From the NCBI GenBank assembly GCA_903843965.1, contig CAIMRY010000017.1, positions 124,001-188,000 on the forward strand: a DNA stretch of 64,000 bases, read 5' to 3'. The stretch is from an uncultured delta proteobacterium. Its GTDB lineage: Bacteria > Desulfobacterota > Desulfovibrionia > Desulfovibrionales > Desulfovibrionaceae. Both the position numbers and the translations under genes were made by a program. The notes under the pieces are model-generated. The model searched no databases, was not told the origin of the DNA, and was given only the letters and a program-made list of their open reading frames with translations. Each line of letters starts with the position of its first letter. Positions within the stretch are counted from its first letter, which is position 1. This document shows, piece after piece, positions 36,886-44,734 of this stretch.

Positions 36886-37305
36886 CTAGACGCCGGGCTC
36901 CTCAATGGCGGGGCTGACGGCAAAGCCCTTGATGTCCCAGGGCAGGTGCTGCCGGGCGCGGGCCAGGGCGAACTCCTCCACCTCGTGGTGCCAGACGGCG
37001 AAGTCGCGCACCAGATCACCCGCCAATGGGGTCAGCTCATAGCCCTTTCGTCCGCTGGCCTTGACCAGCAGCGGCTGGCCCAGGGCCTGCTCGGTGCGTT
37101 TGATGCGCCCCCAGGCCGCGCGGTAGCTCATGCCCAGAACCTTGGCGGCCTGGTTGAGCGAGCCGTGCAGCGCCACCATTTCCAGCAGCTGCGCCCGGCC
37201 CAGGCCGAAAAGCATGCCGCCCTCGGACTCCAGCCAAAGATGGACGCGCAGGACCGGCTTGTCAGGATTCCCGCTACCCTGTGCGGATGTGCTTGTGCGG
37301 CTCAT
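36886..37305 (-). CDS. Single-domain ModE-type winged-helix regulator
   Basis: This 139-residue protein consists of the LysR/ModE-like N-terminal domain alone. LNQAAKVLGMSYRAAWGRIKRTEQ is split into the two HTH helices, followed by LLVKASGRKGYELTPLA, the wing typical of ModE. The molybdate-binding TOBE/MOP part of E. coli ModE (262 residues) is absent. Sulfate reducers have one-domain regulators of this kind for tungstate/molybdate genes, but no transporter is adjacent here. The ATG at 37305 follows GGAGGGACC. It is divergent from the MATE gene and may control it. Confidence 0.82.
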   Translation of the reverse strand: MSRTSTSAQGSGNPDKPVLRVHLWLESEGGMLFGLGRAQLLEMVALHGSLNQAAKVLGMSYRAAWGRIKRTEQALGQPLLVKASGRKGYELTPLAGDLVRDFAVWHHEVEEFALARARQHLPWDIKGFAVSPAIEEPGV

Positions 37306-37497
37306 GGTCCCTCCGTTGTCTGGCGCTTTGTTCTGCAGAGTACATAGCGTGTGGCGCCAGTTGTGCTTTTTGTAGCATAGCACTATTTCCAGGCAAAGAA
37401 AATCCCGCCAAGGCCCCTTGGCAGACCGCGATTCGTGCCTACATTACCCGCTTGCGCCCAGACGCGGCAGCAATACACCCCCAAACCCACGGACCCC

Positions 37498-38871
37498 ATG
37501 CAGACCGAACCCGCCCAGAGCACCTCCCGCCTCATCTGGACCCTGTCCTGGCCGCAGATGCTGATGATGGTCTTCCACTTCCTCATCGGGTTCGTGGACG
37601 TCTGGGTGGCCGGGCAGATCGACCACCGGCTGCAGGCGGCGCTGGGCATCATCACCCAGTCCCTGTTCTTCTTCCTGGTCATCGCCACGGCTGTGGCGGG
37701 CGGCGGCGTGGCGGCCATCAGCCAGTCGCTGGGCGCGGGCCGAAAGCTGCGCGCCGAACGCTACATCGGCCTGTGCCTGCTCGTGTCCCTGGTCTTCGGG
37801 CTCGTCTTCCCGCTGGTCGGGCTGCCGACCAAGGGCCTGTTCGTGCGCCTGCTCCAGGTGCCCCAAGACATCGCCCCCCTGACCGAATACGTGCTCAAGG
37901 TGTTCATGTACACCCTGCCGCCCTACTACATGCTCATCGTGCAGAACGCCGTGTTCCGCTCGCGCAAGAAGGTCATGATTCCGCTCTACGCCATGATCCT
38001 GGTCACCGTGGTGAACACCCTGGGCGACCTGGGCTTCGGCCTGGGCTGGTTCGGCCTGCCCAGGCTCGGGGTTACGGGCGTGGTCTGGTCCACCTTCTGG
38101 TCCATCAGCCTGGGCATGGTTTACGGATTGTACATGCTGCGCCGCGACGGCACCCTGCGCCGCCAGATCTTCGCGCCGTGGCGCTGGGTGCGCTGCGCCT
38201 ACCCCTACCTGTTCAAGGTGGCCTGGCCTGCCGGGCTCATGCAGATCGTTTGGCATTCCGGCTACCTGGTGCTTTTCGCCATCACTGCCAGCCTGCCCGA
38301 GGGCAGCGTCATGGCCCTGGCGGGCATGGCCGCAGGCACGCGCATCGAGTCCCTGCTCTTTTTGCCCGCCTTTGCCCTGAACCTCACGGCCAGCATCCTG
38401 GTGGGTCATTTTCTGGGCGCAGGCAGGCCAGACGAGGCCCGGCGCGTGGGCCTGCGCATCCTGGGCATCGGGCTGGTGGGCATCTGCGCCTTCACGCTGC
38501 TGCTGTGGACCGTGCTCGGCCCCCTGACCGGATTTTTGGCGCCCAACCCCGAGGTCAAGGCCCAGGCCCTGGACTACCTGACCTGGAACATGCTGGCCAT
38601 CCCCTTCACCCTCACGACCATGATCCTGGCCGGGGCGCTGGGCGGGGCCGGGGCCACGCTGTACAACCTGCTGGGCATGGGCGCGGGCACCTGGCTGGTG
38701 CGCCTGCCCCTGGCCTACATCCTGGGGCACCTGGTGCTGGGCCGGGCCACGGGCGTGTGGATCTCCATGCTGGCCTCCCAGGCTGTCCAGGCGGCAATCC
38801 TGCTGTACATCTTCACCCGCTGGGACTGGCAGCGCTTCGCCATGCCCGGCAAACGCAACGGAAACACCTGA
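37498..38871 (+). CDS. MATE family efflux transporter
   Basis: This is a 12-helix inner-membrane exporter of about 457 residues. The first helices run WTLSWPQMLMMVFHFLIGFVD and SLFFFLVIATAVAGGGVAAIS; the QSLGAGR loop recurs in the second half as VGHFLGAGRPDEARR, the internal duplication of MATE proteins. Substrates are usually organic cations or natural products in exchange for Na+ or H+; none can be inferred here. The ATG at 37498 has a poor ribosome site, and a GTG at 37435 could add 21 residues. Its TGA overlaps the next ATG by one base. Confidence 0.9.
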   Translation: MQTEPAQSTSRLIWTLSWPQMLMMVFHFLIGFVDVWVAGQIDHRLQAALGIITQSLFFFLVIATAVAGGGVAAISQSLGAGRKLRAERYIGLCLLVSLVFGLVFPLVGLPTKGLFVRLLQVPQDIAPLTEYVLKVFMYTLPPYYMLIVQNAVFRSRKKVMIPLYAMILVTVVNTLGDLGFGLGWFGLPRLGVTGVVWSTFWSISLGMVYGLYMLRRDGTLRRQIFAPWRWVRCAYPYLFKVAWPAGLMQIVWHSGYLVLFAITASLPEGSVMALAGMAAGTRIESLLFLPAFALNLTASILVGHFLGAGRPDEARRVGLRILGIGLVGICAFTLLLWTVLGPLTGFLAPNPEVKAQALDYLTWNMLAIPFTLTTMILAGALGGAGATLYNLLGMGAGTWLVRLPLAYILGHLVLGRATGVWISMLASQAVQAAILLYIFTRWDWQRFAMPGKRNGNT

Positions 38872-39749
38872 TGAGCAACTGCGAGCCTTTCGAACACATC
38901 TGCCTGAAGCACCAGGACGCCTTCAAGACCGCCCTGTGCGCCTGTCCCGAGGTGACCTCGGACTACGCCTTCGCCAACCTCTACGGCTGGGCCGAGCACT
39001 ACGGCCTTGCGTGGCGCTTCGAGGGCGGCCTGGTGTGGATCAAGCAGACCCTGCCCCAGGAGATGTTCTGGGCCCCGGTGGGTGACTGGACCAAGGTGGA
39101 CTGGGCCGCTCTGCCCTGCCTGGCCGGGCCGCAGCGCTTCATCCGCGTGCCCGAGACCCTGCTCGGCATCTGGCGGCAGGCCTTTGGCCCGCGCCTGCGC
39201 GCCGTGGAGGCCCGCGACCACTTCGACTACGTCTATTCCGTGCCGGATCTGGTCGAGCTCAAGGGCAACAAGTTCCACAAGAAAAAGAATCTGTTGAACC
39301 AGTTCGAAAAGGCCAACATGTTCGAGTACACGCCCATGCAGGCCGACTGCGTGGAGGAGGTGCTGGACATGCAGGCCGAGTGGCACGGCTGGCAGGAGCA
39401 CCCCTCCGAGGCCCTGGTGGCCGAAAACCAGGCCATCTCCCGCGTGCTCAAAAATTTCGACCGCCTGGGGCACCTCACGGGCGGCACCATCCGCGTGGGT
39501 GGCAAGGTCATCGCCTATACCGTGGGCGAATGCCTGAACCAAAACACCATCGTCATCCACTTTGAAAAGGGCGACACGCGCTTCAAGGGCATCTACCAGG
39601 CCATCAACAAGCATTTCCTGGCCGCCCAGGAGGACCGCTTCAGCTTGGTGAACCGCGAACAGGACCTGGGCGACGAAGGCCTGCGCAAGGCCAAGCTGTC
39701 GTACAACCCGGTGTCGTTCATGCAGAAATATGAAGTGGAGCTGGTGTAG
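38871..39749 (+). CDS. DUF2156 protein (GNAT-like, phosphatidylglycerol lysyltransferase C-domain family)
   Basis: The 292-residue protein matches DUF2156: an N-terminal region with DYAFANLYGWAEHYGLAW, the central KGNKFHKKKNLLNQFEK, and GGTIRVGGKVIAYTVGE with FKGIYQAINKHF near the end, a double GNAT fold. In MprF the related domain transfers aminoacyl groups to lipids, while stand-alone bacterial DUF2156 proteins have no settled substrate. There are no membrane helices. ATGA overlap with the MATE gene shows translational coupling, which suggests related jobs. Confidence 0.85.
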   Translation: MSNCEPFEHICLKHQDAFKTALCACPEVTSDYAFANLYGWAEHYGLAWRFEGGLVWIKQTLPQEMFWAPVGDWTKVDWAALPCLAGPQRFIRVPETLLGIWRQAFGPRLRAVEARDHFDYVYSVPDLVELKGNKFHKKKNLLNQFEKANMFEYTPMQADCVEEVLDMQAEWHGWQEHPSEALVAENQAISRVLKNFDRLGHLTGGTIRVGGKVIAYTVGECLNQNTIVIHFEKGDTRFKGIYQAINKHFLAAQEDRFSLVNREQDLGDEGLRKAKLSYNPVSFMQKYEVELV

Positions 39750-39761
39750 AGTGGAGAATGT

Positions 39762-39848
39762 CCCTCCGGGGGCCAAAGGGCCTGAGGCCCTTTGGAATCC
39801 CCATTTGGGGGGTCCCAGGGGGCCTCAGGCCCCCTGGCCCCCGGAGGG
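39762..39848. repeat. Large composite inverted repeat with cloverleaf potential
   Basis: A perfect 14-bp outer stem joins CCCTCCGGGGGCCA (39762-39775) to TGGCCCCCGGAGGG (39835-39848). Inside are two near-identical 10-bp hairpins, CCAAAGGGCC/GGCCCTTTGG (39773-39795) and CCAGGGGGCC/GGCCCCCTGG (39815-39837), flanking a small CCCC/GGGG stem. The hairpins share bases with the outer stem, so the structure could switch. It lies between the DUF2156 and phosphatase-like genes. Confidence 0.88.
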
Positions 39849-39911
39849 TATACCTTTCATTGCCGCTGGCTTGGCCGCCGGAGGCTGTCCTTCCACCACC
39901 GGCAGCAAGCC

Positions 39912-41234
39912 ATGAACCGTTCGCGCCTGCTCGTCCTCGGCCTGGACGGCCTGCCGCTGCGCCTGGCCAAGGCCCTCGCCAGCAACTATCCGGAACGCCT
40001 GCCGAACCTGGCGCGCCTGGCGGCCTTTGCGGGCGGCATCGAAGCCGAGCTGCCCGAGCTTTCGCCCGTCAACTGGACGAGCTTCTTCACCGGAGTCGGC
40101 CCCGGCGAGCACGGGGTGTACGGCTTCACGCTCCTGGACCCGGCCAGCTACGGCTTGCGCATCGCCAATTTCAGCGACGTGCGCGCGCCGACCATTTTTG
40201 ACCGCCTGGGCGAGCGCGGGCTGGTCTCCCGGGTGCTGAACCTGCCGAACATGGCCCCGGCCAGGCCCTTGCGCGGCATGCTCGTGGCCGGGTTCGTGGC
40301 CCCCAGCCTGGATGCCGCCGTGTACCCGCCGTTCCTGCTCGGCCCGCTCAAGGCCGCTGGCTACCGCATCGAGGGCGACACAACGCGCGGCTCAAGCGAC
40401 CCCGGCTATCTGCTGGGCCAGTTGCGGCAGTCGCTGGACGCGCGCCGGGCCGCGCTGAACCTGCTCTGGCCGGACCTGGCCTGGGACCTGTTCGTCTGCG
40501 TGCTCACCGAGACCGACCGGCTGTTCCACTTCCTGTTCCCGGCGGTGGAGCGCCCCGGCCACCCGCTGCACGCGGCCTGCCTGGCCTTCCTGGTCCAGTG
40601 GGACGCGCTCATCGGCGCGGTGCTGGAGCGCTTTGACGCCCTGCCCGGCCCCAAGCGTCTGCTGGTGCTGGCGGACCACGGCTTCTGCTCCCTGGTCCAG
40701 GAGGTGGACCTCAACCGCGTGCTCCTGGACGCCGGGTTCCTGCGCCTCTCCCGTCCGGGCCGCGACGAGTGGGACGCGGGCGTGATCAGCGCGGACAGCC
40801 GGGCCTTTGCCCTGGACCCTGGCCGGGTGTACCTGCACAGCCACGACCGCTTCTCACGAGGACGCGTGGCCGAGGCCGACGAGCACGCGCTCAAGCGCGA
40901 CCTGACCGCCCTGCTCCTGGGGTTGACCTGGGAGGGCCAGCGGGTCATGAACAGGGTGCTCGACGGTCGCGAACTGTACGCCACGGCGTCCACAGGCCCA
41001 GCGCCGAGCGGACAGCCGGATCTGGTCTGCGTGCCGGAGCCGGGCTTTGACCTCAAGGCCAAGTTCGACCGCCGGGGAATCTACGGCCTGTGCGGGCGTT
41101 TCGGCATGCACCGGCCCGAGGACGCCATTTTCTGCGACACCGGCGGGGCCACGCCAGCGCGCGTGCGCGACGTGGGCCAGCTCGTCCTGGAGCATTTTGG
41201 CGCGGGCGGGCATTTTGGCGGGATCGTCGCGTAG
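39912..41234 (+). CDS. Alkaline-phosphatase-superfamily (type I phosphodiesterase-like) protein
   Basis: This 440-residue protein shows the superfamily metal motifs: LVLGLDGLPLRLA at the start, LSPVNWTSFFTGVGPGEHGVYGF (nucleophile Thr/Ser region, near residue 55), TETDRLFHFLFP, and LVLADHGFCSL with a late CGRFGMHRPEDAIF. Members hydrolyse phosphodiesters, phosphates or sulfates on nucleotides, lipids or sugars. No signal peptide or membrane segment is seen, so it is probably cytosolic. The ATG at 39912 is the first with the correct N-terminal strand. It may be cotranscribed with the MATE and DUF2156 genes through the inverted repeat. Confidence 0.85.
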   Translation: MNRSRLLVLGLDGLPLRLAKALASNYPERLPNLARLAAFAGGIEAELPELSPVNWTSFFTGVGPGEHGVYGFTLLDPASYGLRIANFSDVRAPTIFDRLGERGLVSRVLNLPNMAPARPLRGMLVAGFVAPSLDAAVYPPFLLGPLKAAGYRIEGDTTRGSSDPGYLLGQLRQSLDARRAALNLLWPDLAWDLFVCVLTETDRLFHFLFPAVERPGHPLHAACLAFLVQWDALIGAVLERFDALPGPKRLLVLADHGFCSLVQEVDLNRVLLDAGFLRLSRPGRDEWDAGVISADSRAFALDPGRVYLHSHDRFSRGRVAEADEHALKRDLTALLLGLTWEGQRVMNRVLDGRELYATASTGPAPSGQPDLVCVPEPGFDLKAKFDRRGIYGLCGRFGMHRPEDAIFCDTGGATPARVRDVGQLVLEHFGAGGHFGGIVA

Positions 41235-41245
41235 GCGGTTACTCA

Positions 41246-41340
41246 CTGGCGTTGATACGCTAACGCTGGCAGACTGGCACCGGCACGCTGGCGTTGACCT
41301 TTTGGCGCTGATTTTTTGGCGTTGATCGTTTGGCGCTGAC
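41246..41340. repeat. Degenerate tandem repeats after the phosphatase-like gene
   Basis: CTGGCGTTGA occurs at 41246 and 41288, and TTTGGCG(C/T)TGA(T/C) recurs three times between 41301 and 41340 with a period of 13-16 bases. Related TTTTGGCG copies lie within the last codons of the gene that ends at 41234. Confidence 0.75.
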
Positions 41341-41484
41341 CCGCGCGCGACAACACATGGGCGTCGACACCCGGACGGAAACCCTTCGCGGCAACGCAGC
41401 GCGAAGACGTACGCGCAACGACGCACAACGCACACGCATGAACGGACCCCCGGCGAACCAGCGGCGGCACAGGGGCAGGAACGC

Positions 41485-43752
41485 ATGAGCATAAATTTTG
41501 AGCGCGAGCTGAACCCGGCCCAGCTGGAGGCTGTGATGCACGTGCACGGCCCCATGCTGTGCATCGCGGGCGCGGGCAGCGGGAAAACGCGCACCATCGT
41601 CTACCGGCTGGCCCGGCTGGCTCAGGAGCACGTCTCGCCGGAAAACATCCTGCTGCTGACCTTCACCCGGCGCGCCTCCCTGGAGATGCTGCACCGGGCC
41701 GGGAGCATCATGGGCCGCCCGCTCACCGGGGCCAGCGGCGGCACCTTCCACTCCTTCGCCTACGGCGTGCTGCGCCGCCACGCCCTGGAGGCCGGGTATC
41801 CCCAGGGCCTGACGCTGATGGACCGGGGCGACTGCGAGGATCTTCTCGGCGAACTCAAAGCCCACCTGGACCTGGGCCGGGGCGACCGCTCCTATCCCAA
41901 GCGCGCCACCCTGGCCGACACCATCACCAAGTCCCGCAACAAGGAGCTTTCCATCGCGGCCATCCTGGACCGCGAGGCCTACCACCTGCTGCCCTACCAG
42001 GCGGACATCGAGCGCCTGGCCGGGGAATACGAAAAGGCCAAGCGCAGCCAGGGGCTCATGGACTACGACGACCTGCTCTTCGGCCTGGAGAATCTCCTGG
42101 TGGCGCACCCGGAGATCAAGGACTCCTTACGCCGCCGCTATCCCTTTGTCATGGTCGACGAGTACCAGGACACCAACCTGGTGCAGGCCCGGCTGGTGCG
42201 CCTGCTGGCTGGCCGCAGCGGCAACGTCATGGCCGTGGGCGACGACGCCCAGTCCATCTACGCCTTTCGCGGGGCCGTTGTGGCCAACATTCTGGAGTTC
42301 CCGCAGATCTTCAAGGACGTCAAACTCATCCGCCTGGAGAAGAACTACCGCTCGGTGCAGCCCATCCTCGACCTGACCAACTGCGTGCTCTCCGGCGCGG
42401 CGCACAAGTTCGACAAGCATCTCTACGCCGCCCGCACCGGTGGGACGCGGCCGCGCATCATCCAGACCCACAGCGACCAGTCCCAGGCCGCCCAGGCCGT
42501 CAGCCTCATCGCGGACATGGCCGGCCGCCACCCCCTGCACGAGATCGCCGTGCTCTTCCGCGCCGGGTACCAGTCCTATTCCCTGGAAGTGGCGCTGACC
42601 CGCGCTGGCCTGCCCTATCGCAAGTACGGCGGGGTGCGCTTCCACGAGGCCGCGCACATCAAGGACGTCTTGTGCTACCTGCGCCTGGCCGCCAATGGCG
42701 CGGACATGCTGGCCTGGCAGCGCGTGCTGGGCCTGCTCAAGGGCGTGGGCGGCAAGACCGCGTCCAAGATTGCGCAGGCCGTGGTGGCGGGCGAGGCCAA
42801 GGCCCTGGAGGCGCTGGCCCGGCGGTTCCCGGACCTGCCCGGCCTCTTGGCCGAGCTGGACGCCCTGCGCCGCCTGAACCACGCCCCGGCGGCGGCCCTG
42901 GACCGGGCCATGAGCCACTATGCCCCGCTGCTCATCCAGACCTACCCGGACGACTACCCCAAGCGCCAGGCGGGCCTGGAGCAGCTGGCCCAGATTGCGG
43001 TGAACTACCAGACCATCGAGGAGTTCCTGGCCGACCTGTGCCTGGACGGCTCGCCCTCGGAGGACGAGGACGCGTCGAACGCGGTGGTGCTCTCCACCGT
43101 ACACTCGGCCAAGGGCCTGGAGTGGCGCGCGGTGATCATCATCGACCTGGTGGAGGAGCGCTTCCCGTCCAAAAAGGCCATGCAGCGCCAGGAGGACATG
43201 GAGGAGGAGCGCAGGCTGATGTACGTGGCCTGCACCCGGGCCAAGGATGAGCTGGCGCTTTTGGTGCCCGGCACCCTGTACAACCGCTTCAACAACTGCC
43301 GCGAACCGGCCCAGCCCAGCCCCTTTGTGCAGGAGCTGCCGGATTCCGTCGCTGAGCGTCTGGTGGAGACCTTCACCGGCGGGCTGCGCCGCAGGGACGA
43401 GCGCGTGCTCTCGGTGCTGGAATCCGGGGCCGGAGACAGCGCCGGAGACAGGTTCATCGACAGGTCCGACGAGCGCCTGGCGCCGGTGGTGCTGCCGGTT
43501 CCGCCCCAGCGCCCGGCCTACGCGCCCGGAGCGCGGCCCATCAGCGCGGCGGCCGCCCCGCACACGGCCTATGCCGCCGCACCCGCGCCGAAATCGGCCA
43601 TGGATGGCGCGACCACCAAGCTCGGCCTATGCGAGCACAAGATCTTCGGGCAGGGGAAAATCATCGCCGAGATTCCGCCGGACAAGTTCCGCGTGAACTT
43701 TCCCGGCTTCGGGCTCAAGGTCATCGTCAAGACCTATTTGAAGCTGCTGTAG
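41485..43752 (+). CDS. UvrD/PcrA-type ATP-dependent DNA helicase
   Basis: This superfamily 1A 3'-5' helicase has 755 residues. The motifs in order are QLEAVMHVHGPMLCIAGAGSGKTR (Q motif and Walker A split over residues 13-36), LTFTRRAS, FVMVDEYQDTN, VMAVGDDAQSIYAFRGA, LEKNYRS, VVLSTVHSAKGLEW and RLMYVACTRAKDEL. The end, HKIFGQGKIIAEIPPDKFRVNF, is the Tudor-like RNA-polymerase-binding tail of PcrA/UvrD. It probably acts in repair and transcription-replication conflict. Whether it is the main UvrD or a paralogue cannot be told. A perfect terminator follows. Confidence 0.93.
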   Translation: MSINFERELNPAQLEAVMHVHGPMLCIAGAGSGKTRTIVYRLARLAQEHVSPENILLLTFTRRASLEMLHRAGSIMGRPLTGASGGTFHSFAYGVLRRHALEAGYPQGLTLMDRGDCEDLLGELKAHLDLGRGDRSYPKRATLADTITKSRNKELSIAAILDREAYHLLPYQADIERLAGEYEKAKRSQGLMDYDDLLFGLENLLVAHPEIKDSLRRRYPFVMVDEYQDTNLVQARLVRLLAGRSGNVMAVGDDAQSIYAFRGAVVANILEFPQIFKDVKLIRLEKNYRSVQPILDLTNCVLSGAAHKFDKHLYAARTGGTRPRIIQTHSDQSQAAQAVSLIADMAGRHPLHEIAVLFRAGYQSYSLEVALTRAGLPYRKYGGVRFHEAAHIKDVLCYLRLAANGADMLAWQRVLGLLKGVGGKTASKIAQAVVAGEAKALEALARRFPDLPGLLAELDALRRLNHAPAAALDRAMSHYAPLLIQTYPDDYPKRQAGLEQLAQIAVNYQTIEEFLADLCLDGSPSEDEDASNAVVLSTVHSAKGLEWRAVIIIDLVEERFPSKKAMQRQEDMEEERRLMYVACTRAKDELALLVPGTLYNRFNNCREPAQPSPFVQELPDSVAERLVETFTGGLRRRDERVLSVLESGAGDSAGDRFIDRSDERLAPVVLPVPPQRPAYAPGARPISAAAAPHTAYAAAPAPKSAMDGATTKLGLCEHKIFGQGKIIAEIPPDKFRVNFPGFGLKVIVKTYLKLL

Positions 43753-43780
43753 CCCGCTCAAGGCGGGTCGCCGCACACGC

Positions 43781-43815
43781 AAAAGCCAGCGGGTTCGCCC
43801 GCTGGCTTTTCTTTT
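43781..43815 (+). terminator. Terminator of the helicase gene
   Basis: A perfect 13-bp stem, AAAAGCCAGCGGG/CCCGCTGGCTTTT, with TTCG tetraloop, followed by CTTTT, lies 28 bases after the stop. A degenerate copy exists at 44613-44646. Confidence 0.93.
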
Positions 43816-43908
43816 GGCTCTTGATCTACCGCGGCGCGGGCTAACCTTACTTGGCTGCGCCCTCCGTTGTGGACGACGCAGGCGCTACGCGCGGCGCTGG
43901 CGTATCAT

Positions 43909-44166
43909 TCAATAGTGGTACCGGCATTGCAGAATGACAAGCCGCTCGCCATCCACCAGATACACCAGCCGGTGTTCGGCGTTGATGCGGCGGGACCACT
44001 TGCCCGCCAGGTCGAACCGTAGCGCCTCGGGCTTGCCCAGGCCTGCAAACGGCGTGCGCAAGGCCTCCTGGACCAGCGTGTTGATTTTCCGCACCATGGC
44101 CTTGTCATGGGCCTGCCAGTAGAGGTAGTCCTCCCAGGCGTTGGGGGTCCAGGCCAGGAGCTTCAC
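43909..44166 (-). CDS. yoeB: YoeB family toxin (ribosome-dependent mRNA interferase)
   Basis: YoeB cleaves mRNA in the ribosomal A site. The 85-residue protein aligns along its length with E. coli YoeB (84): AWEDYLYWQAHDKAMVRKIN, then FAGLGKPEALRFDLAGKWSRRI and EHRLVYLVDG, ending CRYHY. The catalytic Glu (GKPEAL), Arg (WSRRI) and terminal His-Tyr are all kept. It starts with GTG, overlapping the antitoxin stop (GTGA), so toxin synthesis depends on antitoxin translation. Confidence 0.94.
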   Translation of the reverse strand: MKLLAWTPNAWEDYLYWQAHDKAMVRKINTLVQEALRTPFAGLGKPEALRFDLAGKWSRRINAEHRLVYLVDGERLVILQCRYHY

Positions 44167-44465
44167 GGCTTTGTCAATGGCACCGTCAATTGCACCGGCA
44201 ATGGCTCCGGCAATGGCTCCGGCAGGGGGCGGGCCACGGCCTGCCCCGACTCGGCCTGGCTGATGCTCTCCCGCAGGCGCGCGGCGTTGGCCGGGCTGCG
44301 CAGCAGATAGGCCGTCTCCTCGATGGCGCCATAGTCCTCCAGGCTCATCATGACCACGGGCCGGGCGTTGCGCCGGGTCACGATGATGGGCTCGTGGCTG
44401 TCGCACACGCGCTCCATGGTCTCGACAAGCTTCTTGCGGGCGGCGGAATAGGTGATGGCGTCCAT
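44163..44465 (-). CDS. yefM: YefM/Phd family antitoxin with repeat-derived C-terminal extension
   Basis: YefM neutralises YoeB and represses the operon. Residues 1-80 are the family core: MDAITYSAARKKLVETMERV, the DNA-binding and dimer part with EPIIVTRRNARPVVMMSLEDY, then the YoeB-wrapping helix TAYLLRSPANAARLRESI. The final 20 residues, proline/leucine-rich (PLPEPLPEPLP), come from four 12-bp repeats at 44175-44222 and are not part of the normal family. AGGAGG precedes the ATG. Total length is 100 residues against 83-92 in relatives. Confidence 0.92.
   Translation of the reverse strand: MDAITYSAARKKLVETMERVCDSHEPIIVTRRNARPVVMMSLEDYGAIEETAYLLRSPANAARLRESISQAESGQAVARPLPEPLPEPLPVQLTVPLTKP
44175..44222. 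repeat. 12-bp in-frame tandem repeat, 4 copies (yefM 3' end)
   Basis: Units begin at 44175, 44187, 44199 and 44211; the last two are identical (CAATGGCTCCGG) and the first two differ by 1-3 bases. They encode the proline-leucine tail of the antitoxin. Confidence 0.92.
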
Positions 44466-44486
44466 GGCGGGCCTCCTTTCTCAGCC

Positions 44487-44514
44487 GACTTGTACCAGTA
44501 GTCGTACACAAGTC
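44487..44514 (-). promoter_or_regulatory. Inverted-repeat operator of the yefM-yoeB operon
   Basis: GACTTGT (44487-44493) and ACAAGTC (44508-44514) form an exact inverted repeat about 22 bases upstream of the yefM ATG. Each arm carries a near-copy of TGTACA (TTGTACC and CGTACAC), the core bound by E. coli YefM. Autoregulation is inferred from this. Confidence 0.65.
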
Positions 44515-44534
44515 AAGCGGAGCGGAAGCAGAGG

Positions 44535-44646
44535 TCCGGCTCTGGAGTCAAGGTCAGCGTCAAGACGTGCCTGAAGCTGCTGTAACCAGGGCGTAGCGGG
44601 CAGCATCCACTCAGCCAGCCGGGCAACCCGCTGGCTTTTCTTTTGG
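44535..44646 (+). pseudogene. Duplicated remnant of the helicase gene 3' end and terminator
   Basis: Positions 44535-44585 encode SGSGVKVSVKTCLKLL-stop, matching the helicase ending GFGLKVIVKTYLKLL-stop codon for codon. Downstream, 44613-44646 is a degenerate copy of the helicase terminator, and CTGGCTTTTCTTTTGGCTCT is identical to the sequence at 43802-43821. No upstream helicase sequence accompanies the copy. The toxin-antitoxin pair lies between the true end and this remnant. Confidence 0.8.
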
Positions 44647-44734
44647 CTCTTGGTCCGCAGGTGCGCGGGCTCACCGGCGCAAGACCGTCAGGAGGCCGCC
44701 GGGCTGAAACGACCGGCCCTGGCCTGTGCGCGCC

